DNA of 64,000 bases, taken from positions 558,001 to 622,000 of the forward strand of contig CP089450.1 in NCBI GenBank assembly GCA_026636295.1, given 5' to 3'. Made by a program: the position numbers and the translations under genes. The notes beneath the pieces are model-generated. The model was not told the DNA's origin and searched no databases. It saw nothing but the letters and a program-made list of their open reading frames with translations. This document shows, piece after piece, positions 17,043-24,890 of the stretch; positions within the stretch are counted from its first letter, which is position 1; every line of letters begins with the position of its first letter. The DNA comes from Medakamo hakoo (lineage: Eukaryota > Chlorophyta > Trebouxiophyceae > Coccomyxaceae).

Positions 17043-20000
17043 ATGCCAACCCACCCGGGCGCACCCCCAATGACCGCAGCCCGATTCGCGGCGGTGGGCG
17101 TCGCCGTGCGCATTGGCCGCTGGGCCGGGAGCGTCGCCCAATCGCCGCTGGCCGCGCGCAGGCCGATGACCTCTTCCTCGCTCGCCGCCGCGGCCGCCCG
17201 CGGCCGCCCGCCTGGTTCCGCTGCTTCGGCAGCAGAGGGTGGGACACAGTCACGCACGGTTCGGGCGCGGCGGACGAGGAAAGCGGATGCAGCCGAGGGC
17301 GTGGCGGTCGACCAAAAGATGGCGGTCGCGCCGTCTCCCGCCCTCGTCGCGGCCTCGATCCCCGTCGTCCCAGCGGCGCCACGCCCGCCGCCGTCATCGA
17401 CCAGCACGCCCACCACCACCATCACGCCCGCCGACCTGCTGTCGCCGGCCGTCCTGCCACCAGACCCAGCTCCATTCGCCGCCGTGCGCAGGTGGATTGT
17501 TTTCAGTGACCTGCACGTGTGCGACCGCACGCTGCCCGCGTGCCTGGCCGCCCTCCAGGCGGTGCGCGAGGCCGCCCTGTCCTCGCCCTCATCCGGCGTC
17601 CTCTTCTTGGGCGACTTCTTCATGGAGCGCGGCGCGCTGCCGCTGCGCCCCCTGCTGACGGTCTGGCGCGAGCTCGGCGCCTGGACCTTCCCCACCCTCT
17701 TCATCCCGGGCAACCACGACCAGCTCGACGCGGGCGGCGTGACCAACGCGCTCTCACCGCTGGTGGACGCGACGGCGGGGCCGGCGTGGGTGTTTGACCG
17801 CCCCGCCCTCTTCCTGGGCGCGCTGTGGCTGCCCTACCGCCGGTCGCGGGAAGAGCTGCGCGCGGCCGTCGCCGCCGCCGCGGCCGCCGTCTCCACCGGC
17901 GCCGCGCCGCCCATCGGCGCCGTGTTTGCGCACGCCGACGTCCAAGGCGCCGTCGCCAATTCCGCCTACCAGGCCGCGGGCGGCGTCGACCCGGCCCTCT
18001 TCCCCGCCAAGACGTGGTCCGGCCACTACCACAAGCCCCAGGCCCTCGCGGGCGGGCGGGTCGAATACGTCGGCAGTCCGTATCAGGTCTCCCGCGGCGA
18101 GGCGGGCGAGGCCAAGGCCCTGGTCCTGTTGGAAGGGTTGAGGAGGAGTGCGCGGGAGGGAGGAGGGGGCGGGGGCGGGGGCGGCGGGGCGGCCCACAGC
18201 TGGGCCGAGCTGGGCCGCGTGCCGCTGGACGTCGGCCCCCGCCACTTCAGCGGGGCGGGCGCGGGCGCGGGCGCGTTGCCCGACCCGGCGTCCCTGCGCC
18301 CGGGCGACCGCGTGCGGTGGACGCTGCCCGCCGGCACGCCGCCCGGCGAAGCAGCCGCGACCGCCGCCGCCCTGCGCGAGCGCGGCGTGGCGGTCGAACT
18401 GCTGCTCGCTCCGCCGCCGCCGTCCACCCGCCTGACGCCCGAAGCGGCGGCGGCCGGGCCCGTCGGCATTTTCGAAGCGTACGCCGACCACGCCCGCCTG
18501 ACGGACGCGGGGCGGGAGGCCGGCCGGTCCATACTGGCTCGCGTGCTGGCGGGGGGGTGCGGCGGGTCGGCGCCGGCCGCCTCCGCCTCCATTGCGACCG
18601 TGTCCTTGCAGGCCGTGACCGTGGAAGGGTACGGCCCCTTTGCCCGCGCCACGACCTACCCGCTCGCGGCGGCGCCGGGCCTGCGCGCCCTGACGGGCCG
18701 CAACGCCGACGACGCCGGCTCCGACTCCAACGGTGCGGGCAAAACCAGCTTGGCCCTGGCCGCGCACTGGGCGCTGACGGGCCGGTCGGACGCGCGCGCG
18801 GAGGGTGGCGGCGGGCGTGGCTTGGCCCACAGCGACGTCGTGTGCGACGCCAGCGACAGCGCGCGCGTCGTCGTGGAGGGGAGCGTGGCACGCGCGGGCG
18901 ACGGCGCGTCGTCCGGCGAGCCCGTGCCGTTCACCATCGAGCGCGTCGTGTCCCGCAAGAAGCTGGTGCGGCTGCGCTTCATCCTGGGCGGCCAGGACGC
19001 GAGCGGCGCCGACGCACGGCTGACCCAGGCAGCCATCGACGACGCGCTGGGCGGGGACGCGGGCCTGGTCGGCCGCGCCGCGTTCCTGGGCCAGACCGAA
19101 ATCAACGCCCTGCTGGAAGCTTCTGACGCCGACTTGAAGGCCGCGCTCGCCTCCGTCGCCACGGACGGGCACGTCTGGGATGAAGCGAAAGCCCTGTCGG
19201 CGTCGGACCTCAGGGCCGCGAGGTCCGAGGCCGCGGCCGCGGAAGCTGACGCGGGCGCGGCCGCCCGCGCGGCGGACGGCCTGGGCGCGGAAGCGCTGAC
19301 AGCGGCGGACGCGGCCCAGGCTTGGGAGGGCGAAGCCCTGGGCGTGGCGGAGGAGGCCGAGGAACGGCGGGTGGCGGCGGGCGGGCGGCTGGCGGCGGCC
19401 GCGGCCGCGGCCACGGCAGCGGCGGCGGGCGTGCGCGCGGCGGTCGCCCGCGGCGGCGGTGGCGGGCTGGGCCGCGCCGCCGTCGCGGCCGCCGCCGCCA
19501 TCCCACAGCCCGCCTGGACGACGGACGAAGAGGATGACGACTGGCCAGGCCAACCGTCCAACGCCGCGGCCGCGGCAGCGGGCGCGGCCGCCGCGGCCGA
19601 GCGCGCGGCCTCCGCGCGCGCGGCCCTGGGCGCGGCAGACGCGACCGCCGCCGCGGCCGCGGCGGCCGCCCGCGAGTTTGCGGCGCTGGCACCCCGCCCC
19701 GCTGCTCCCGTTGCCGTGCAGACCCGGTCACCACCACCGGGCGCGTGGGCTGCCGGCCGGCCGCCGTCGGGCGCGTGGGCGGCAGGCCCGAAGCACCAAC
19801 CCCCGCCGCCGCCGCCGCCGCCGCGCGTCCTCGCACCGCTGTGCGACCGGTGCCGCCAACCCATCTCCAGGGCCGTCTTCGAGGCGGGGCTGGCTCGCCT
19901 AGGCGGTGAAGCCCAGCGCGCGGCCCAAGCCCGGGCTGCGGCGGCAGCAGCCGCGGCCGCAGCCCAAGCCGACGCGACCGCGGCCGCGCAAGCCGCAGCC

Positions 20001-21041
20001 GACGCGGCGGCGCGCGACCTCGCGGCCGAACGCGCCGCCGCCGCCGCCCGGGAAGCCGCCGCCAACGCGGCCGCCGCCGCCGACCGTGCCCGGGCAGAGG
20101 ACGCGCTGGCCAAAGCCCGGGCCGTGGCGGCGGGCGAGACGGCCGCGGCGGCGGCCGCCCGCGCGGCCGCCCTGTTGGAGCACGAAGGGCTGGCGGGGGC
20201 GCGAGGCCAGAGCCCCTCCGCCCCTCCCGCCTTCCCGTCCCTGGACGCGGCCGCGTCGGCGGCGGTCGCGGCCGCGGCCGCCGCCGACGCGGCCGGCGCC
20301 GACTTGGTCTCCGCGTCTGCGGCGGCCAAAGCCGCGGCCGCCGCCGCGGCCGGGCCCAACCCGCACTCGGAGCGCGCGGCGCAGCTCGCGCGCATGGCCG
20401 CTGCCGAAGCCGACCGCGGCGAGAAGGCGGCGGCCGCGGCGGCGGCCGCCACTGCTCGCGCGGCCGCCCTTGGCGAAGCCGACACGGCATTTTCGTCGGC
20501 CGGCGCGCGGTCGTTCGCCCTGGAAGCCGCCCTGGCGGACTTGCAGGACCGCACGGCCGCGTACCTGGAAACGCTGTCGCCCGGCACGGCCCTCCTCCTG
20601 TCGGCCTGGCGCCCGCGGGCGTCCGGTGCCGGTGGCGTCTCCGCCGGCGCGGCCGCGGACATCGAGCGCATCACCAAGACCGTGCGCGTGTCCCGGCCCG
20701 ACGGCGGCGGCGGCGGCTTTGTCGAGCGCTCGGTCCGCGCGCTGTCGGGCGGGGAGCGCCGCCGCGTCGCCCTGGCTTTCGCCCTGGGCTTTGCCGACTT
20801 GGCCGCCGCCCGCCGCGTCTCCGTCGACACGCTCGTCCTGGATGAGGTCCTCCAACACCTGGACGACGCGGGCTGTGCCGCCGTCGCGCGCGTGCTGCGC
20901 GGCCTGGCCTCAACCTCTCGCACAACTGTCCTGGTCGTCGCCCAGCAAGGCTCGTTCGCGGCCCGCGAATTCGATGACGTGCATGTTGTCGTCAAGCAGG
21001 GTGGGGAGGCAAGCGTAGAGATGTGGGGAGGTGGAGGGTGA
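17043..21041 (+). CDS. SbcD(Mre11)-SbcC(Rad50) fusion: nuclease plus zinc-hook ABC ATPase in one chain
   Basis: 1332 residues, one uninterrupted frame. About 150 N-terminal residues are Arg/Ala/Ser-rich and acid-poor, like an organelle transit peptide. An SbcD/Mre11-type phosphoesterase follows: DLH at 156-158, GD at 190-191, GNHD at 223-226, a later His in FAHADVQ and GHYH at 327-330, which are the metal-binding residues of the family. Then comes an SbcC/Rad50 ATPase: Walker A SNGAGKTS (Lys567), a Q-loop-like FLGQTEINALL, a long Ala-rich coiled coil, a CxxC zinc hook (Cys934, Cys937, context LCDRCRQPIS), the returning coil, the signature LSGGE (1234-1238) and Walker B LVLDEV (Asp1267, Glu1268). 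The order matches the bacterial sbcD-sbcC operon. Expected role: DNA-end and hairpin processing, probably in plastid or mitochondrion (inference). Confidence 0.88.
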   Translation: MPTHPGAPPMTAARFAAVGVAVRIGRWAGSVAQSPLAARRPMTSSSLAAAAARGRPPGSAASAAEGGTQSRTVRARRTRKADAAEGVAVDQKMAVAPSPALVAASIPVVPAAPRPPPSSTSTPTTTITPADLLSPAVLPPDPAPFAAVRRWIVFSDLHVCDRTLPACLAALQAVREAALSSPSSGVLFLGDFFMERGALPLRPLLTVWRELGAWTFPTLFIPGNHDQLDAGGVTNALSPLVDATAGPAWVFDRPALFLGALWLPYRRSREELRAAVAAAAAAVSTGAAPPIGAVFAHADVQGAVANSAYQAAGGVDPALFPAKTWSGHYHKPQALAGGRVEYVGSPYQVSRGEAGEAKALVLLEGLRRSAREGGGGGGGGGGAAHSWAELGRVPLDVGPRHFSGAGAGAGALPDPASLRPGDRVRWTLPAGTPPGEAAATAAALRERGVAVELLLAPPPPSTRLTPEAAAAGPVGIFEAYADHARLTDAGREAGRSILARVLAGGCGGSAPAASASIATVSLQAVTVEGYGPFARATTYPLAAAPGLRALTGRNADDAGSDSNGAGKTSLALAAHWALTGRSDARAEGGGGRGLAHSDVVCDASDSARVVVEGSVARAGDGASSGEPVPFTIERVVSRKKLVRLRFILGGQDASGADARLTQAAIDDALGGDAGLVGRAAFLGQTEINALLEASDADLKAALASVATDGHVWDEAKALSASDLRAARSEAAAAEADAGAAARAADGLGAEALTAADAAQAWEGEALGVAEEAEERRVAAGGRLAAAAAAATAAAAGVRAAVARGGGGGLGRAAVAAAAAIPQPAWTTDEEDDDWPGQPSNAAAAAAGAAAAAERAASARAALGAADATAAAAAAAAREFAALAPRPAAPVAVQTRSPPPGAWAAGRPPSGAWAAGPKHQPPPPPPPPRVLAPLCDRCRQPISRAVFEAGLARLGGEAQRAAQARAAAAAAAAAAQADATAAAQAAADAAARDLAAERAAAAAREAAANAAAAADRARAEDALAKARAVAAGETAAAAAARAAALLEHEGLAGARGQSPSAPPAFPSLDAAASAAVAAAAAADAAGADLVSASAAAKAAAAAAAGPNPHSERAAQLARMAAAEADRGEKAAAAAAAATARAAALGEADTAFSSAGARSFALEAALADLQDRTAAYLETLSPGTALLLSAWRPRASGAGGVSAGAAADIERITKTVRVSRPDGGGGGFVERSVRALSGGERRRVALAFALGFADLAAARRVSVDTLVLDEVLQHLDDAGCAAVARVLRGLASTSRTTVLVVAQQGSFAAREFDDVHVVVKQGGEASVEMWGGGG

Positions 21042-21124
21042 GCTGCCAAGAGGACAAAAAAAAGACTCAAAAAAAAACGCCCTACGCCAAAGAACTCGAA
21101 CCCCCTCTTCCGCGCGCCGTTCCC

Positions 21125-21136
21125 AAAAAAAAAAAA
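21125..21136 (-). terminator. Pol III oligo-T terminator of the tRNA-Arg gene
   Basis: Twelve consecutive A on the plus strand, that is T12 on the tRNA transcript strand, 18 nt beyond the mature 3' end. A run of four or more T is the standard RNA polymerase III stop. Confidence 0.8.
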
Positions 21137-21154
21137 TTCACGCATACGGAACGC

Positions 21155-21309
21155 CAGCCCCGACGGGTCTCGATCCCGTGGCCTGCAGCTGTCTGCACTG
21201 GCTCCTCCCGGGCGGCCCACCGCCCGGCAATAAGGGGGGGCGGAGGGCGCGCGCGAGAAGGGGGTGAGAACTAGAAGGCTGCCGCTCTATCCGTCTGAGC
21301 TACGGGGCC
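21155..21309 (-). tRNA. trnR-UCU: tRNA-Arg(UCU) with an 81-nt intron
   Basis: Read on the minus strand, the 5' half (21309-21272) gives acceptor GGCCCCG, a D-arm GCTC...GAGC, anticodon stem GCAGC and loop CTTCTA with anticodon TCT. The intron 21271-21191 sits at the canonical position between 37 and 38. The 3' half (21190-21155) gives A38, stem GCTGC, variable AGGCC, T-arm ACGGG-ATCGAGA-CCCGT, acceptor CGGGGCT and discriminator G. All stems pair, with a G-U at position 1-72. CCA is not encoded. A run of 12 T on the transcript strand (21125-21136) starts 18 nt downstream and is a Pol III terminator. The T-loop starts with A instead of T. Confidence 0.9.
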
Positions 21310-21538
21310 GCACAGAGTGTGACGGTGTCTCGTTTTCACGAAAGCAATTGGCGCGTAACGCTCGTTCTGGTTGGCAGGTCATTTTTTGGCGTTTATAAAG
21401 GGTAGCGCTTGGGTCACACTTTTTTTTCTGCGGTGCACACGCCCCTCTCCGTCCCCCTTTCCACCCTCAAACTCAATGTTTTTTATTTTTCACGCACAAT
21501 GTTCACGCAACTCTGCCCACCTCCCTCCCCAGCCCTCC

Positions 21539-22853
21539 TCACCGCCCACGCCACAGCTCGTAGCTCAGCCCGATGTGGGCCCGGTCCGGCCCACCAATGC
21601 CCGCACCCGCAAAAGGGTGCTTGTCGTCCAGCGGGACCACACGCACCACAACCCGCCGCCCGGCCGCCGCACCAGCCGCGGGCAGGCCGCGCAGCAGGGC
21701 GTCCCGGACCTGCGCCGCCGACGCCCCGCCGCACGGCGCAAAGGGCGCCAAGCACACGCCGTCCAACGGCACCTGGCGCAGGGTCAGCCGGCCCAGGCGG
21801 GGGAGCGACGCCACGACCGCGCACGCCCAGCCGCCCGCCAGCGAGGGACCGTCGACGGTGAACGCCCGGCCCACGACGTCCAGTTCTTCCAGGGCGGGGA
21901 GGGCCCAGTCCGCCCGGCCCCAGGCCGCCAGGTTGATGGGCGTGCGGCAGGCGTCGCCGGGCAGGGACCCGTACGCCAGGCGGGCCAGGCGGCCAAAGGC
22001 GGCGGCGCGGCCGTGCAAAAACGCGGGCGGGCCGCCAAGCCAGGGGCCCGCCTCCTGGACGGCCAGGCCTTCCAGGCGGGCGGCCATGGGGGCGGGCAGC
22101 CGGACGGTCGCGCCGCCCTGGCACACCTTCAAGGCCAGGCGGGCCAGGCGGCGCGGCGGGGACGCGACGGACGTCAGGTCCAGGGGGGCCGCCGCCCCGG
22201 GGCCGCCCCACGTGCAGTCGACACTGAGCTCACGCAAGCACGGCAGGCCGGCGATGAGGGCGGCCAGGGCGGCGCACGCCGCGGCATCAACGGCCGGGCC
22301 TGTGCCCACGCCCACCGGCGCGCCGCCGTCCTCCGCGGCCACCCCCGCCGCCGCCGCCGCCGGCACGGCGTGACGGCGCAGGCCCGTTTTGATGCCGAGC
22401 CGTGTGACGGCCGCGCCCACTCCCCCCACAAACGCCCGCACAAACGCCGCCGCCGCCTCCGACCCGTCCCACGGCAGCAGCAGGTTCTCCAGGAGGGTCA
22501 GGTAGACGGACCCCGCCCCGCCCCCCAGTCCGCCCGCGCGGCACCGGGCAGACGGCCGGGGCTGCATCTGATGGCGACTGCGACGCGTCCACTGTCAGGC
22601 GTTTGACGTGGGGAGCCGCACGGATGAGCGCCCGATACAGGGCGGCGGCCGCGCCGGGCGGCACTCCTGTGTCAGGCCGCGCCAGCAGCCGGGCCGGCAC
22701 TTCGGTCTCGCCCCACAACGCGCCGCACGGCGACGCCAACGCGGCCGCCAGGTCCCGGCAGGCCAGGGCGGGCTTGAACCGGTCGTCCAGGCGGCGGATG
22801 TGGGACAGGATTGCGCACAGCAGGTCGGGGTGCAGGTCGGTGAGGAGCGTCAT
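21539..22853 (-). CDS. F-box protein with LRR-like C-terminal region (one frame change)
   Basis: The start at 22853 opens directly into an F-box (LTDLHPDLLCAILSHIRRLDD then FKPALACRDLAAALASP), the Skp1-binding module of SCF ubiquitin ligases. The following sequence to about 22560 is in the same frame. From about 22510 to the stop at 21539 the coding frame moves by one base. The downstream part is Leu-rich with irregular repeats (LPCLRELSVDC, LARLALKVC, LPALEELDVVG, LPRLGRLTLRQV), typical of an LRR substrate-recognition domain. The change lies in a G-rich stretch (six-C run at 22521-22526 on the plus strand). I found no convincing intron there, so an assembly indel is the best guess. Substrate unknown. 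Confidence 0.7.
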
Positions 22854-23163
22854 GTTAGGGGAGGGGGGGGGATGAGCGAACCCAACGGTCCCGCAAAACG
22901 CGACAGGTGGACAGGGCGACTTGTGATGGAATGCGACGCTTTGGCGCCTACTTAAGGTCACGCGCAGGAGCGGGATGGGTGCAGGCCTTGTTGAAGGCCG
23001 TCTGGGGTGCGTGGGCAGGAGGGGGCGGGGGCGCGGTGGAGGTGACGGAAGGGCGGGGCGTGTTTCGTGTGGCAAAAAAAAAGCAGAGAAAGGCGGAGTG
23101 CGGCGCAACGACAGACAAGGCACCAACACCCTCGTGTTTTTAGTTCACGGCGCCCTCTCCCCC
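22854..23163. other. Gap between the F-box gene and the MED27-like gene
   Basis: 310 bp holding the presumed F-box promoter (minus strand) and the 3' untranslated end of the MED27-like gene. It is GC-rich with short A and G runs. I see no ORF with family support and no RNA gene in it. Confidence 0.5.
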
Positions 23164-24282
23164 TCACAGCGCCTCGCCCGGCGCCGTCCACTGATGGTAC
23201 ACGACCCCACCCGCGCCCGCCGCGGCCGCCAGCCGCTCCAGCTCCGCTCTTGGCAACGCGTGCGGCCGCGCGCTCGGCGGCGTCCACACGCACCCCCGGC
23301 CGGCGTCGCTGCCCAGCAGCGCGGCCGTGCGCGCGCACCGGGCGCTCCACGCGTGCCGCCCGGACGCCAGCCACAACAGGGTTTCTTCCAAGGCCACAGA
23401 CGCGGGGAGGAGGTCGTCGGACGCGGCTCCCTCACACGGCGGCCGCGCCGCGCCCGCCGCCGCGCGTGCCAGGTAATAAGCGTGCGCGCGCCGCGCGCGC
23501 CGGGTCAGGGCCGCCGCGGCCGCAGAGGCCGGCGGCGCCCACCCCGCGCCCGCTTCCGTGCCTGGGGTGGCGGACGTCGCGGCGGACGGCGGCGCGTGCA
23601 CAGCCAGGCATGCGACCGCGGGCAGGCCGGGCGACAGGAGGGAGACGGCCGCAATGAAGGCGGCGCCGGCGTGCAGCCACAGGCCGGTGGAGGCGGCCGC
23701 GGCGGCGCGGGTCGCCGCCACGCCTCCACTCGAATCCCACGCAAACCCGCCAGTCCCCCACAGCTGCACCCGCATGCCGGACGTGCGGGCGACAGCCGAC
23801 GCGATGCGGGCGAGGGTGGAGGCGGCGGCGGCCCTGCCCGCCTCCGTGGCCGGCCGGAGCGGGCGGGCGACGGGTGGACGCGGGTGCGGCGGCGGGTGGG
23901 CGGCCCGCAGCGCGAGGTCCAAGGCGGCGAGGGCGGAACCGGCCGCGGCGCGCGCCCTACCGGCTTGAGCAGCGGCAGACGCAGCTGCTTCCGCTGCAGG
24001 GTCGTCGTCGCCTGGGGCCGGCGCCATCAGGCCGGACGCGCGCAACGCAGCGCCCGCGGCCGAGGCAGCAGCCGCAGCGTCGGCCGCGGCCGACACCAGC
24101 GGCCCCACCCGCGCCGCGGCTGCCGCGCCGTCGGCGTCTTTACCGGCGGCGAACGCCGCTTCTAAGATGGCGCGTGCACCGGTCCGCAAGGCCGCCACTT
24201 GCTCGCGCGCGACGGCGACGAGCTGGAGCGCGTCGGACGGCGGGCACGCCCCGCCCGGGACGGGGGTCGCCGCGCGGCTCAT
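23164..24282 (-). CDS. Mediator subunit 27-like protein
   Basis: 372 residues, start at 24282. The N-terminal region is an Ala-rich helical bundle (LQLVAVAREQVAALRTGARA). The C-terminal part follows the plant MED27 pattern of an aromatic helix, a Cys-containing core and PP/R and YH elements: ETLLWLASGRHAWSARCART, then WTPPSARPH, then VVYHQW. In land plants this block carries more Cys and probably binds zinc; only two Cys are left here. MED27 belongs to the Mediator head/tail junction that couples transcription factors to RNA polymerase II. The identification rests on the C-terminal pattern and length, so it is moderate. The start codon lies 7 nt after the stop of the SMIM8-like ORF, a likely dicistron. 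Confidence 0.5.
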   Translation of the reverse strand: MSRAATPVPGGACPPSDALQLVAVAREQVAALRTGARAILEAAFAAGKDADGAAAAARVGPLVSAAADAAAAASAAGAALRASGLMAPAPGDDDPAAEAAASAAAQAGRARAAAGSALAALDLALRAAHPPPHPRPPVARPLRPATEAGRAAAASTLARIASAVARTSGMRVQLWGTGGFAWDSSGGVAATRAAAAASTGLWLHAGAAFIAAVSLLSPGLPAVACLAVHAPPSAATSATPGTEAGAGWAPPASAAAAALTRRARRAHAYYLARAAAGAARPPCEGAASDDLLPASVALEETLLWLASGRHAWSARCARTAALLGSDAGRGCVWTPPSARPHALPRAELERLAAAAGAGGVVYHQWTAPGEAL

Positions 24283-24289
24283 CCGTCTG

Positions 24290-24748
24290 TCAATCCCAGC
24301 TGCGCCGTTCTGCCGCCGCCCGTTTCTCTTTGGCCACGTGCTCCGTCTCGTAGTACCAGTAGGCGACGACTCCCAACGCGACCGCCGTGCCGGCAAAGGA
24401 CAGGGCGCGGACGGCGCCCGTGGGCTTCTGCGCGTGGGTGGGTGGGTGGATGATGGGAGAGGGCCGCGGGGGGGTTGAGCCGAGCGCATGCTTTTGGACG
24501 GGGACGCGGGGGGCGCGCGCGGCCGCCGCCCCCATGCACGCGGCCCGCCGCATCCTGACTCATACCGTGTACAGCTCAAAGTTCAGGGCCCGGAACGCGC
24601 CCGACCCGGACGACGCGGTCACAAACTCCGGGCCGGGCGCGAGCGGCCGGCGCGGCGGAGGTTGGGAGGGACGGGCGGCGGAGGACGATGAAGGCGGCAC
24701 GGCAGGCCGGGGCTCGGTCGGCTGCTGGGGTGGGCGCTGCTCGGCCAT
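24290..24748 (-). CDS. SMIM8-like small integral membrane protein (first ORF of a likely dicistron)
   Basis: 106 residues in two exons, 24748-24566 and 24427-24290, phase 0, donor GTATGA, acceptor CGCAG. The spliced junction restores the family core FRALNFELYT-KPTGAV. It is followed by one membrane helix (AGTAVALGVVAYWYYE) and a charged tail ending RRSWD, as in animal SMIM8, which ends KWD. The N-terminal 40 residues are Pro/Ser-rich. The function of SMIM8 is not established. Apart from its start codon the spliced ORF contains no ATG in any frame, and the next ATG on the mRNA is the start of the MED27-like gene 7 nt after this stop. It is divergent from the REI1-like gene, with 142 bp between. 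Confidence 0.78.
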
Positions 24749-24890
24749 CCAGACCGCGCGGCGGAGGATGGGCGCGGGAGGGCGATGAAGCGTGCCCCCG
24801 AAACGAGTGAATAACGACGCGGCGCTGCGTCGCGTTTGCATTCCCGCAAAACGTTTTCGCGGGGCGTGGCAAACAAAGGAGACGCGCACG

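Noticed and set aside
18656-21220. 854-residue antisense ORF opposite the SbcC half
   Set aside because: It mirrors the repetitive Ala codons. The plus strand carries Walker A, zinc hook and signature motifs in order.
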